NCBI GenBank assembly: GCA_934320845.1
Contig: CAKRFU010000050.1
Span: 1 to 6,301, forward strand
DNA from: an uncultured Lachnospiraceae bacterium
Lineage (GTDB): Bacteria; Bacillota; Clostridia; Lachnospirales; Lachnospiraceae
Direction of reading: 5' to 3'
Length of the DNA stretch: 6,301 bases
Under the pieces are notes generated by a model. The model worked only from the letters and a program-made list of their open reading frames with translations. It was not told the origin of the DNA and made no database searches. This document shows positions 1 through 5,892 of the stretch, one piece after another. Position 1 is the stretch's first letter, and each line of letters starts with the position of its first letter. The position numbers and the translations under genes are program-made.

Positions 1-930
1 GGAGATGATATTACACAGGGTCTTCCTCGTGTCGAGGAGCTTTTTGAGGCTCGTAAGCCAAAGGGACTTGCAATTATTGCAGAGATTGGTGGTAGAGTTT
101 CTATCCGTGATACAAAGAAAAAACGTGAAGTTGTAATAACAAATGATGAACTTAAAGATGAGAGAGCATATCTTATACCTTACGGTTCTCGTATAAAAGT
201 AACAGAAGGTGAAGTTCTCGAAGCAGGTGATGAGCTTACAGAAGGTAGTGTAAACCCACATGACATCCTTGCTATAAAGGGTGTTCGTGCCGTTCAGGAT
301 TACATGATTCGTGAAGTACAGAGAGTTTATCGTCTTCAGGGTGTTGAAATCAACGATAAGCATATCGAGGTTATCGTTCGTCAGATGCTTAAGAAGATTC
401 GTATCGAGACAGCAGGAGATTCTGAATTCTTACCGGGTGTAATGGTAGATGCACTTGAGTTTGAGGATGAAGTTGAGAGACTTACAGAAGAAGGAAAAGA
501 AGCTCCTACAGGACAGCAGTGCATGCTCGGTATTACAAAGGCATCTCTTGCAACAAACTCATTCCTCTCAGCAGCATCATTCCAGGAGACAACTAAGGTT
601 CTTACAGATGCAGCTATCAAGGGTAAGATTGACCCACTCGTTGGACTTAAAGAAAATGTTATCCTTGGTAAACTTATACCTGCAGGAACAGGAATGAAGT
701 GCTACCGTGAAGTTAAGCTTGATTGCGATGAAGCAGCAGAGAAGATGATTGAAGAACGCAACAGAGCTAAACAGGAAGCGGCAGAGCAGGAAGCCAAAGA
801 AAAGGCAAAAGAAAAAGCTAAGCCAGTTGAGAAAGTGGCAGAGCCGACAGAAGATGAAACAGGCTCAATGCTTCAGTCAGATAATGACGGAGAACTTGTA
901 TTCTCAACAACAACTGAATTAGACGATTAA
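1..930 (+). CDS. rpoC: DNA-directed RNA polymerase subunit beta' (RpoC), C-terminal part
   Basis: The reading frame is open from the first base and ends at TAA 928-930, so this is the last 309 codons of a gene that starts outside the window. RpoC is the large catalytic-core subunit of RNA polymerase; this part forms the C-terminal clamp and jaw-proximal segments. Recognisable family landmarks are [20 protein letters not shown] at the left edge, the [12 protein letters not shown] and [24 protein letters not shown] segments, [14 protein letters not shown], and [17 protein letters not shown]. After the conserved core the protein ends in a Lys/Glu/Ala-rich, probably disordered or helical tail (roughly 735-870) and an acidic terminus. 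Codon choice (CTT, CGT, ATC, AAG) differs from the more AT-rich genes downstream. No ribosomal protein gene follows; a terminator closes the operon. Identification is very secure. Confidence 0.98.
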   Translation, partial: GDDITQGLPRVEELFEARKPKGLAIIAEIGGRVSIRDTKKKREVVITNDELKDERAYLIPYGSRIKVTEGEVLEAGDELTEGSVNPHDILAIKGVRAVQDYMIREVQRVYRLQGVEINDKHIEVIVRQMLKKIRIETAGDSEFLPGVMVDALEFEDEVERLTEEGKEAPTGQQCMLGITKASLATNSFLSAASFQETTKVLTDAAIKGKIDPLVGLKENVILGKLIPAGTGMKCYREVKLDCDEAAEKMIEERNRAKQEAAEQEAKEKAKEKAKPVEKVAEPTEDETGSMLQSDNDGELVFSTTTELDD

Positions 931-967
931 AATTTATAACACTGTAAATTTTGTTATCGTATATTAT

Positions 968-1020
968 AAAAAGTCTGGCATCCAGTGATTTTTCACTGGT
1001 TGTCAGACTTTTTCTTTGTT
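968..1020 (+). terminator. Rho-independent terminator of the rpoC operon
   Basis: A long hairpin with left arm 968-987 (AAAAAGTCTGGCATCCAGTGA region) and right arm 992-1013 (TCACTGG, then CAGACTTTTT) closes on a TTTT loop. It is followed by a T-rich run (TTTTTCTTTGTT). It lies 38 bases after the rpoC stop and would end the polymerase operon. The A-rich 5' flank means it may also work in the reverse direction. Confidence 0.92.
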
Positions 1021-1032
1021 TTATGGCGTTTA

Positions 1033-1049
1033 TTATGCTGACAGCATAA
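1033..1049. repeat. Perfect 7-bp inverted repeat, possible operator
   Basis: TTATGCT (1033-1039) and AGCATAA (1043-1049) form a perfect dyad around GAC. It lies just upstream of, or overlapping, the -35 position of the weak promoter-like sequence with TACAAT at 1072-1077, so it could be a repressor site for the small ORF at 1114. It is short, and no regulator gene is visible; the role is inferred only from position. Confidence 0.3.
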
Positions 1050-1077
1050 GACATTTTCCAGATTATGGGGGTACAAT
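1048..1077 (+). promoter_or_regulatory. Candidate promoter for the 49-codon ORF
   Basis: A TACAAT -10-like hexamer (1072-1077) has AAGACA (1048-1053) 18 bases upstream as a poor -35. It sits 36 bases before the ATG at 1114 and beyond the rpoC terminator, so some promoter is needed here if the ORF is expressed. The -35 match is weak. Confidence 0.35.
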
Positions 1078-1113
1078 AGTAATACTTAAAAATAAATATG
1101 ATGGAGGAGTAAT

Positions 1114-1263
1114 ATGCAGGTTAGAGAAATAATTGAACAGGAGAATCTATCTGGGCTTGGTGGAATGCAAGCATTTGATAATGCTTATGATAAGGTGACC
1201 ATTTGCATTATACGCAGCAGATTGGTAAAATATACATATATGCTTTTTAGGCATAGAAAATAA
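1114..1263 (+). CDS. Small ORF (49 aa), possible remnant of a DRTGG-type regulatory protein
   Basis: The frame begins at ATG 1114 behind a good ribosome binding site (GGAGGAG, 1103-1109) and ends at TAA 1261-1263, giving 49 residues. The first 20 or so residues (MQVREIIEQENLSGLGG) resemble, from memory, the N-terminus of small Clostridia proteins with a DRTGG domain. Those typically start with a (T/K)V(K/R)xIIExExLxxLGG pattern and continue for about 110 residues. After about residue 30 the similarity stops and the sequence becomes basic and unconvincing (IRSRLVKYTYMLFRHRK). The simplest reading is a 3'-truncated remnant that keeps its original translation start. An independent small protein cannot be excluded. 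There are no membrane segments or metal motifs. Confidence 0.4.
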   Translation: MQVREIIEQENLSGLGGMQAFDNAYDKVTICIIRSRLVKYTYMLFRHRK

Positions 1264-1309
1264 TGTAATATAAGTATTAGACATGCAAAAATAAAAAATA
1301 ATATAATAG

Positions 1310-1344
1310 ATGCACAGGGTATATTAAGAAAATATTCTGTGCAT
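1310..1344. terminator. Hairpin, probable terminator (possibly bidirectional)
   Basis: ATGCACAG (1310-1317) pairs perfectly with CTGTGCAT (1337-1344). An inner ATATT/AATAT stem continues it around an AAGAA loop, with a small asymmetric bulge. The right flank is T-rich (TTGTTATTTTA) and the left flank A-rich (AAAAATAATA), so read-out could end from either side. It separates the small ORF at 1114-1263 from the flavodoxin remnant. The rest of 1264-1420 is AT-rich with no other feature visible. Confidence 0.55.
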
Positions 1345-1420
1345 TTGTTATTTTATAGAAGTAAAATATCTATAAAGCAGGAAACTTAGAGATTATATTA
1401 AAATTTAGGAGGCGTGATTA

Positions 1421-1693
1421 ATGGCAAAAAAATTGGTTGCATATTTTAGTGCGAGTGGTGTGACAAAAAAGGTCGCTGAGATGATTTCAGAGGTTTCTGG
1501 ATATGAACTTTATGAGATTAAGCCTAAAAAGGCATATACAAAGGCTGACTTAAACTGGATGGATAAAAAATCAAGAAGCAGTGTGGAAATGAAAGATAAA
1601 AAGTTCAGACCTGAGATTATTACAAAAGATATAGAAATGTCAGACTATGATAAAATTATACTTGGTTTTCCTAAAATGCAGTATGGCATTTAG
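1421..1693 (+). pseudogene. Flavodoxin-like protein, N-terminal fragment (90 codons)
   Basis: The ATG at 1421 follows a strong ribosome binding site (TAGGAGGCG, about 1407-1415). The product begins MAKKLVAYFSASGVTKK, matching the first beta strand and the FMN phosphate-binding loop of short-chain flavodoxins. The segment YTKADLNWMDKKSRSSVEMKDKKFRPEI (residues 39-66) and the strand YDKIILGFP (76-84) are also typical of the Clostridia/Lactobacillales flavodoxin subfamily. Intact members are about 150-180 residues and continue at this point with an aromatic FMN-stacking segment (about IWWYVAP). Here the frame changes abruptly to KMQYGI and stops at 1691-1693. The second half of the Rossmann-like fold and the isoalloxazine-binding loops are missing, so it should not bind FMN normally. 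A deletion or recombination joint near 1672-1680 is inferred. Family assignment is secure; the pseudogene status is a strong inference. Confidence 0.82.
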
Positions 1694-1795
1694 GTGTGTA
1701 TACAGTACATACAGTGAGAAGAGATGGGAATATAGGTACAGAAGACACAGTTGATAGGAAAATATGTGTATGTAGTGAAGAATAAAAGATGATTT

Positions 1796-1834
1796 CTGGT
1801 AGGAGGGAATACTAATCTCAATACCAGTTTTTTT
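1796..1834 (+). terminator. Rho-independent terminator upstream of the ATPase gene
   Basis: CTGGTA (1796-1801) pairs with TACCAG (1822-1827). An inner GAG/CTC pairing extends the stem, and it is followed directly by seven T residues (1828-1834). It is probably the original terminator of the flavodoxin gene, retained although the gene's 3' half is gone. It insulates the next promoter from read-through. The stretch 1694-1795 before it has no ORF or clear homology that I can recognise. Confidence 0.75.
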
Positions 1835-1835
1835 A

Positions 1836-1864
1836 TGTAGAATTTACTATGATTGTGATATAAT
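1836..1864 (+). promoter_or_regulatory. Extended -10 promoter of the ATPase-HNH operon
   Basis: TGATATAAT (1856-1864) is a perfect extended -10 element (TGn plus TATAAT at 1859-1864). The -35 place 17 bases upstream is TGTAGA (1836-1841), a poor match that the TGn motif can compensate for. Transcription would start near 1871, giving a leader of about 40 bases before the ATG at 1913. It lies immediately after a terminator, so the cassette appears to carry its own transcription unit. Confidence 0.65.
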
Positions 1865-1912
1865 ATCCATAAATAATAGATAGTTTTGATTATATTATGG
1901 AGTGTGGGAATT

Positions 1913-3484
1913 ATGCAATTTAAAGTAGTGGATTCTGCATGGTCAGGGGAAATAAATACAATATATCTTGTTAATAATAATTGGGATGATTGGTTTACTT
2001 ACGAAACGCTTTTTAACGTAATTTATTTTGATTCAAATGGAAATCGTAGGAGTATTGGTGCTGTAAAGATTGGGCAGAAGAATCAGCAGGGAAGACGACC
2101 GGTGTTACCAGATGAGTTTGAGGAAATTGGAGATGAGTTTTTTTCGTTAGGAACTAGTGAATCATATTATGAGAAATTAAAGAATCAACAGTTTCGGGAG
2201 GAGTATTTAAAATGCTTAAACGATATTGCTTTCAATCTAGAACTGTTTTCTGAAGTAATAAAATATGATGTAACATCGGTTTCTTTGATGAGAGATATAA
2301 CAAGTAGCACAGTGAAAGGTCAATTTCATCGTATGGCACACGGAGGTGCTAAACTAACGAATTATAATTTTAAATATATATTGCCGGAAAAAAATTTTAT
2401 TGATGACACAAATCTTGAAATGGAATTTGATGTTGAGATTGAAACGATGCCACCTACTAATATACATGTATTAATTGGGAAAAATGGTGTAGGTAAAACG
2501 ACAATATTAAAAAAAATGCTATATGCTCTTGAAATCGACGAAGAAAAGAATAGATACGGAAAAGTTGAAGGGTGGTCATGCGAATTTTCTAATATTGTTT
2601 TTGTTTCATTTAGTGCATTCGATAGAGCAGTTGATTTTTCAGAGTATCCAGGTGAAGTGCCTATTCCCTACACATTTGTCGGATTGGTGGGAAAAGATTC
2701 TATTAAGGGAGGAAAGCAATTAGCAGAGGATTTTTTTGATAGTTTATATAAAATAATTAAAGGGACTAAAAATAAACTGTGGAAAAATACAATTGATATA
2801 TTAGAATCTGATAATACTTTCACAGAATTACATATCAAAGATTGGTCGGAAGTTGATACAAGTAAAAGTGTTTTAAATGAAATGAAACTTAATAATCCAA
2901 AAAATGAGAATGAAACTGTACCTCAATATAAAGTACGAATAGAACGAGAATGCTATAGAAATGAAATTATACCTAAATTTATGAGGTTGAGTTCAGGACA
3001 TAAAGTGATTTTACTTACTATTGCAAAATTAGTGGAGTTAGTTGAAGAAAAAACACTTGTGTTGTTGGATGAGCCAGAAGAACATTTGCATCCCCCACTT
3101 GTGTCAGCGTTTATTCGAGCTTTATCAAATCTTTTAATATATAGAAATGGAGTAGGAATTATTGCAACGCATTCACCAGTAATTGTTCAAGAAGTTCCCA
3201 AAAAGTGTGTATGGATTTTAAGAAGATCAGGAAAATGTTTGAAGAATGAGCGTCCTGAAATAGAAACTTTTGGGGAAAATCTTGGTGAATTAACAAGTGA
3301 AATATTTGGCTATGAGGTTACAAATTCGGGATTTCATAAAATGTTACAAATAGTTGCAGAGAAGAAGAAAACGTATAAAGGAGCAGTAAGATTCTTCCAT
3401 GACGAGTTGGGAATTGAAGCGAGAGCAATTTTGAAATCCTACATGTATGAAAAAGAACATGCAGAGGAAGAAGATAATGATTAA
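1913..3484 (+). CDS. ptuA: Septu-like (PtuA-type) ATPase of an ATPase-HNH defense pair
   Basis: This encodes a 523-aa ABC/SMC-like AAA ATPase. The ATG at 1913 is preferred to an in-frame TTG at 1886 because GGAG at 1899-1902 is well placed for it. Walker A is GKNGVGKTT at residues 189-197 (Lys195). A signature-like LSSGH lies at 359-363, Walker B LVLLDEPEEHLHP at 382-394 (Asp386, Glu387), and the H-loop ATHSP has His420. About 100 residues follow, with an acidic C-terminus. No TOPRIM nuclease domain is visible, so this is not an OLD-family enzyme. The 188 residues before Walker A are unusual and contain a conserved-looking IYLVNNNWDDWFTYETL segment; about 165 residues separate Walker A from the signature. 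Pairing with a downstream HNH gene is the Septu arrangement, in which the ATPase binds and controls the PtuB nuclease in the cytoplasm. The gene symbol is by analogy: ATPase class is certain, Septu membership likely, trigger unknown. Codon use is visibly more AT-rich than in rpoC, consistent with horizontal acquisition. Confidence 0.85.
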   Translation: MQFKVVDSAWSGEINTIYLVNNNWDDWFTYETLFNVIYFDSNGNRRSIGAVKIGQKNQQGRRPVLPDEFEEIGDEFFSLGTSESYYEKLKNQQFREEYLKCLNDIAFNLELFSEVIKYDVTSVSLMRDITSSTVKGQFHRMAHGGAKLTNYNFKYILPEKNFIDDTNLEMEFDVEIETMPPTNIHVLIGKNGVGKTTILKKMLYALEIDEEKNRYGKVEGWSCEFSNIVFVSFSAFDRAVDFSEYPGEVPIPYTFVGLVGKDSIKGGKQLAEDFFDSLYKIIKGTKNKLWKNTIDILESDNTFTELHIKDWSEVDTSKSVLNEMKLNNPKNENETVPQYKVRIERECYRNEIIPKFMRLSSGHKVILLTIAKLVELVEEKTLVLLDEPEEHLHPPLVSAFIRALSNLLIYRNGVGIIATHSPVIVQEVPKKCVWILRRSGKCLKNERPEIETFGENLGELTSEIFGYEVTNSGFHKMLQIVAEKKKTYKGAVRFFHDELGIEARAILKSYMYEKEHAEEEDND

Positions 3485-4319
3485 ATTAACAAAACCAATA
3501 TATAATCAAGAGAATATAATAGACGATTGTATAAGTAATATGAATGATGCAGAAGGTACTACTAAATCCAGAGTGGTGTCGAGTAAGAATGCGATTGTCC
3601 GTAAAAGCAAGGAATATGATGAACTTGCAGAAAAAGGAGAATTAGGTACATTAGAGGAACATGAAAATATTGAAGGTGGAGCCAAAAAAAATGATATGAA
3701 AATATTGTATGAGCAAAAATTTGCTCGTAAAGAACAAGGTGGACGAAAATATTATGATGCAATTAAACTTCTTGCGCCGTTTGGTCGCTGTCCATTATGT
3801 GGACAAAGAGAGGTGAAGACGTTGGATCATTATTTACCTAAATCAAAGTTCCCAATATATGCAGTTACACCTTATAATCTCATACCAGCTTGTTCAGATT
3901 GTAATAAAGATAAATTTAATGATCTTCCTGATTGCCGGGAAAATGAAACAATACATCCATACTATGATGATTTTACAGATGAAGTATGGATAAAAGCCAA
4001 AATGATCGAAGAGGATCCGATTACTTTTGAGTTTTATGTTAAAAAACCTGAGAATTGGGATGAATTAAAATATAAAAGAGCCTGCTATCATTTTGAAAAG
4101 TTTGGTTTGAATAAACTTTACAAGCCTTATGCATGTGAAATGTTTACAGGATGTTTATTAAGATTGCGTAGATTGTTGAAAAAATCAGGAAGAGCTGCTG
4201 TTGAGGAACACATAAAAGAATGTATTGATGAAGCAAGAGAAGTTAGATTAAATACATGGCAGGCTGCGGTGTATGAGTCTGTACTGGAAAGTGAATGGTT
4301 TTGGAATGAATATTTGTAA
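3477..4319 (+). CDS. ptuB: Septu-like (PtuB-type) HNH endonuclease
   Basis: This is a 280-aa protein starting at ATG 3477, which overlaps the ATPase stop by 8 bases and has GAGG at 3464-3467 as ribosome binding site. An in-frame ATG at 3447 is less likely because that site would then lie inside the gene. The N-terminal ~95 residues are charged and probably helical. The HNH (beta-beta-alpha-metal) domain follows: CPLC at 105-108, LDHYLPKSKFP with Asp117/His118, NLIPAC with Asn134 and Cys139, and DCNKDK with Cys142/Asn143. The two CxxC pairs should hold a structural zinc; His118 is the expected general base and Asn134/Asn143 complete the HNH pattern. A helical C-terminal region of about 110 residues follows. 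HNH proteins of this shape form the nuclease half of Septu systems. Translational coupling implies a fixed stoichiometric partnership with the ATPase. All key residues are present, so it should be active. The real substrate (phage or host DNA, or RNA) cannot be told from sequence. Confidence 0.88.
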   Translation: MIKLTKPIYNQENIIDDCISNMNDAEGTTKSRVVSSKNAIVRKSKEYDELAEKGELGTLEEHENIEGGAKKNDMKILYEQKFARKEQGGRKYYDAIKLLAPFGRCPLCGQREVKTLDHYLPKSKFPIYAVTPYNLIPACSDCNKDKFNDLPDCRENETIHPYYDDFTDEVWIKAKMIEEDPITFEFYVKKPENWDELKYKRACYHFEKFGLNKLYKPYACEMFTGCLLRLRRLLKKSGRAAVEEHIKECIDEAREVRLNTWQAAVYESVLESEWFWNEYL

Positions 4320-4391
4320 AAGCTGATGAAGAATTTATACTAAGGAAACCAGTTCAGAGATACAAAAATTTTTATAATTTGTTATTAGTTT

Positions 4392-4421
4392 TTCACAGGT
4401 GTTTTTGAACATAAATATAAA
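4392..4421 (+). promoter_or_regulatory. Weak candidate promoter for the truncated gene at 4445
   Basis: TTCACA (4392-4397) and TATAAA (4416-4421) are spaced by 18 bases. The predicted start near 4428 leaves only a very short leader before the ribosome binding site at 4431-4439. The match is modest in a very AT-rich region. No terminator is visible between the HNH stop at 4319 and this gene, so read-through from the defense operon is an alternative. Confidence 0.3.
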
Positions 4422-4444
4422 TTGGAATCTAGAGGAGGATCAAT

Positions 4445-4786
4445 ATGTCATCTTCGATGCAAGAACTTGCTGCGGCGAGAAAAAAACATAATCAATTCAA
4501 AATGAAGTGTATTGTTCTAGATGAGCATGGAGTTTTATGCGGAAAAAATCCGATAGGATCTCACTCTATTCAACATAACGGAATATTATCACGTCTTGCC
4601 GAGGATGGTATTGTCTATTGTCTGGGAGAGACAACAAAGGGTAAAGATATATTTGAATATGATCTTAAGAATAAAGGAATTACTAAGGAGGCATCCATTT
4701 TTAAATGCCTTTGCAAGAAACTATTTACGAAGATTAGTAACAACAAAGTTTTGGTAGTCAGCATGACTGCCACAATTAACAGGTAA
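4445..4786 (+). pseudogene. Truncated hypothetical protein (Cys/SHSIQ-type family), N-terminal fragment
   Basis: An ATG at 4445 follows a strong AGAGGAGGA ribosome binding site, giving 113 residues. After an Ala/Lys-rich helix come FKMKCIVLDEHGVLC (residues 18-32), a GSHSIQHNGILSRLAEDG motif (38-55), and KEASIFKCLCKK (78-89). From memory, this order (paired Cys, then SH(S/T)IQxxGxLxxIAxxGHVY, then an ASxFxxFCxxHD motif) marks a widespread family of uncharacterised bacterial proteins several hundred residues long. In intact members FCxKHDxxxFxPIE would follow here. Instead the frame runs into KLFTKISNNKVLVVSMTATINR and stops, so the His-Asp part and everything after it are lost. The last 23 codons include a perfect DNA hairpin (4753-4771). 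It may once have been part of the defense island, but no functional link to the ATPase-HNH pair is shown. A short functional protein is possible but less likely. Confidence 0.6.
4753..4771. repeat. 8-bp inverted repeat near the end of the truncated gene
   Basis: GGTAGTCA (4753-4760) and TGACTGCC (4764-4771) form an 8-bp stem with one T-G wobble (G-T mismatch as DNA) around a GCA loop. No T-run follows, so it is a poor intrinsic terminator. It lies in the segment where the gene no longer resembles its family, so it may belong to the sequence that replaced the original 3' end. Confidence 0.4.
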
Positions 4787-4789
4787 CAT

Positions 4790-4893
4790 AAAAATCGCCC
4801 TCCAGTCGATAAAATAAAATATATTCAATCGGCTTCGCCGCAAATTTTGAGCGATTTGTCAAGCGTTTTTGGCAAAAAAAGTGGGGGATTTTA
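4790..4893. repeat. Structured inverted-repeat segment, MITE-like or 3'-UTR structure
   Basis: The segment opens with AAAAATCGCCCTCC (from about 4790) and closes with GGGGGATTTT (to about 4893). These ends are imperfect inverted copies of one another. Inside, AAATCGC near 4794-4800 can pair with GCGATTT near 4852-4858. AGTCGAT near 4807-4813 can pair with ATCGGCT near 4829-4835, and a compact CGGCTTCGCCG hairpin competes with that pairing. No ORF covers it. Nested pairing plus end symmetry suggests either a small non-autonomous element or a structured 3' region. No target-site duplication is obvious and I do not recognise a named family. Confidence 0.4.
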
Positions 4894-4901
4894 ATAAAAA
4901 A

Positions 4902-4940
4902 GGAATCTAAAAGCCTTGTATTTACTGGCTTAGAGATTCC
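4902..4940 (-). terminator. Hairpin upstream of the cupin gene; terminator-like on the minus strand
   Basis: GGAATCT (4902-4908) pairs with AGATTCC (4934-4940). After two mismatched positions, AAGCC (4911-4915) pairs with GGCTT (4927-4931). On the + strand no T-run follows, but on the - strand the hairpin is followed by TTTTTT (complement of 4896-4901), the shape of an intrinsic terminator for leftward transcription. Since no minus-strand gene lies to the right, it may instead be a leftover or a leader structure for the gene at 4976. Confidence 0.5.
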
Positions 4941-4975
4941 GAGAGATTATAAAACAATATAGGAGGATATTTACT

Positions 4976-5749
4976 ATGGCTAAAATTGTACAGACAGCGG
5001 GCAGAAATGCACTTGGAGAATTTGCTCCTCAATTTGCACATTTTAATGATGATGTTCTTTTCGGTGAAAATTGGAACAATACAGATATAGATGTTAAGAC
5101 AAGAAGTATTATAACAGTTGTAGCATTGATGTCACAGGGAATTACTGATTCATCGCTTAAATTTCATCTTGAAAATGCCAAAGCCCACGGAGTAACACAA
5201 AAAGAAATAGCTGCAATAATTACTCATACCGCATTTTACGCAGGATGGCCTAATGCATGGGCTGTATTTAATCTGGCAAAGGAAGTATGGGCTGTAAATG
5301 AAGGTGATTTGCCATATGAGGATGAAGCTATGAGAGCACATGCTAAATCAATGGTATTTCCTATCGGTGAGCCAAATAATGCATTTGCAAAATATTTTAT
5401 AGGAAATAGTTATCTCGCACCAGTATCAAAAGAGCAGGTGGGAATATTTAATGTGACATTTGAGCCGGGATGCAGAAACAACTGGCATATTCATCATGCA
5501 AAGAATGGTGGCGGACAGATACTGGTATGCGTTGCAGGACGTGGATATTATCAGGAGGAAGGAAAAGAAGCAATAGAAATGAAGCCGGGCGATTGCGTCA
5601 ATATTCCACCTGAGGTAAAACACTGGCACGGTGCAGTACAGGATGAATGGTTCTCACATCTGGCAGTAGAGGTACCCGGGGAGGATTGTTCAAATGAGTG
5701 GTGTGAACCTGTATCAGATGAGCAATATAAGGCAGTAGTAGAAAAATAA
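4976..5749 (+). CDS. Carboxymuconolactone decarboxylase-like / cupin fusion protein
   Basis: This is a complete 257-aa protein from ATG 4976 with an AGGAGGA ribosome binding site (4961-4967). Residues about 15-110 form an AhpD/carboxymuconolactone decarboxylase-like helical domain (RSIITVVALMSQGITDSSLKFHLENAKAHGVTQKEIAAIITHTAFYAGWPNAW). The domain has no cysteine, so the CxxC peroxidase chemistry of AhpD is excluded; a decarboxylase or other role remains open. Residues about 152-235 are a cupin-2 domain. Metal ligand candidates are His171 and His173 (WHIHH), Gln181 in the usual Glu position (GGGQIL), and His216 or His218 (KHWHG). Such two-domain proteins are common in gut Clostridia as single genes annotated only by domain. 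The reaction and substrate are unknown; a small-molecule or redox-related enzyme is the usual guess. It appears intact and monocistronic, with no evident link to the defense pair. Confidence 0.9.
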   Translation: MAKIVQTAGRNALGEFAPQFAHFNDDVLFGENWNNTDIDVKTRSIITVVALMSQGITDSSLKFHLENAKAHGVTQKEIAAIITHTAFYAGWPNAWAVFNLAKEVWAVNEGDLPYEDEAMRAHAKSMVFPIGEPNNAFAKYFIGNSYLAPVSKEQVGIFNVTFEPGCRNNWHIHHAKNGGGQILVCVAGRGYYQEEGKEAIEMKPGDCVNIPPEVKHWHGAVQDEWFSHLAVEVPGEDCSNEWCEPVSDEQYKAVVEK

Positions 5750-5769
5750 AGGTTATTGTTATGATGTAA

Positions 5770-5791
5770 GGGTCAAAAAGCATTTTGCCCC
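5770..5791 (+). terminator. Hairpin after the cupin gene, possible weak terminator
   Basis: GGG (5770-5772) and CAAAA (5774-5778) pair with TTTTG (5783-5787) and CCC (5788-5790). There is one mismatch and a short loop. It lies 20 bases past the stop codon at the place expected for a terminator, but no T-run follows, so termination may be inefficient or depend on other factors. Confidence 0.45.
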
Positions 5792-5830
5792 CATCGTCTT
5801 AGTGTAAGTTTAGTATAAATATAACCAACG

Positions 5831-5892
5831 GATAAAAAAATAAAAATAAATTGTAAAATAAACTTGACATAGCATATATGGTGTGATAATAT
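5831..5892 (+). promoter_or_regulatory. Tandem promoter P1 of a probable rRNA operon
   Basis: A perfect TTGACA (5864-5869) is followed by 17 bases (5870-5886) and TAATAT (5887-5892), or alternatively GATAAT two bases earlier. The 32 bases upstream are A/T tracts that look like an UP element. The predicted start coincides with GCTGTCGCAC at 5900-5909. Confidence 0.85.

Noticed and set aside
381..620. Minus-strand and alternate-frame ORFs over rpoC, the defense genes and the cupin gene
   Set aside because: They lack ribosome binding sites and family-like composition, and lie entirely within well-supported genes in another frame.
1886..1912. TTG start adding nine residues to the ATPase
   Set aside because: There is no good ribosome binding site upstream of 1886, while GGAG at 1899-1902 fits the ATG at 1913.
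3447..3476. Earlier ATG for the HNH gene
   Set aside because: The better-placed GAGG (3464-3467) serves ATG 3477; the extra residues are just the ATPase's A-rich tail read in another frame.
1913..3484. OLD-family nuclease or Gabija GajA
   Set aside because: No TOPRIM domain follows the ATPase core, and the partner is an HNH protein, not a UvrD-like helicase.
1836..4444. Retron-Septu (PtuAB as effectors of a retron)
   Set aside because: No reverse transcriptase gene or msr/msd-like region is visible next to the pair; the flanks are the terminator at 1796-1834 and a truncated unrelated gene.
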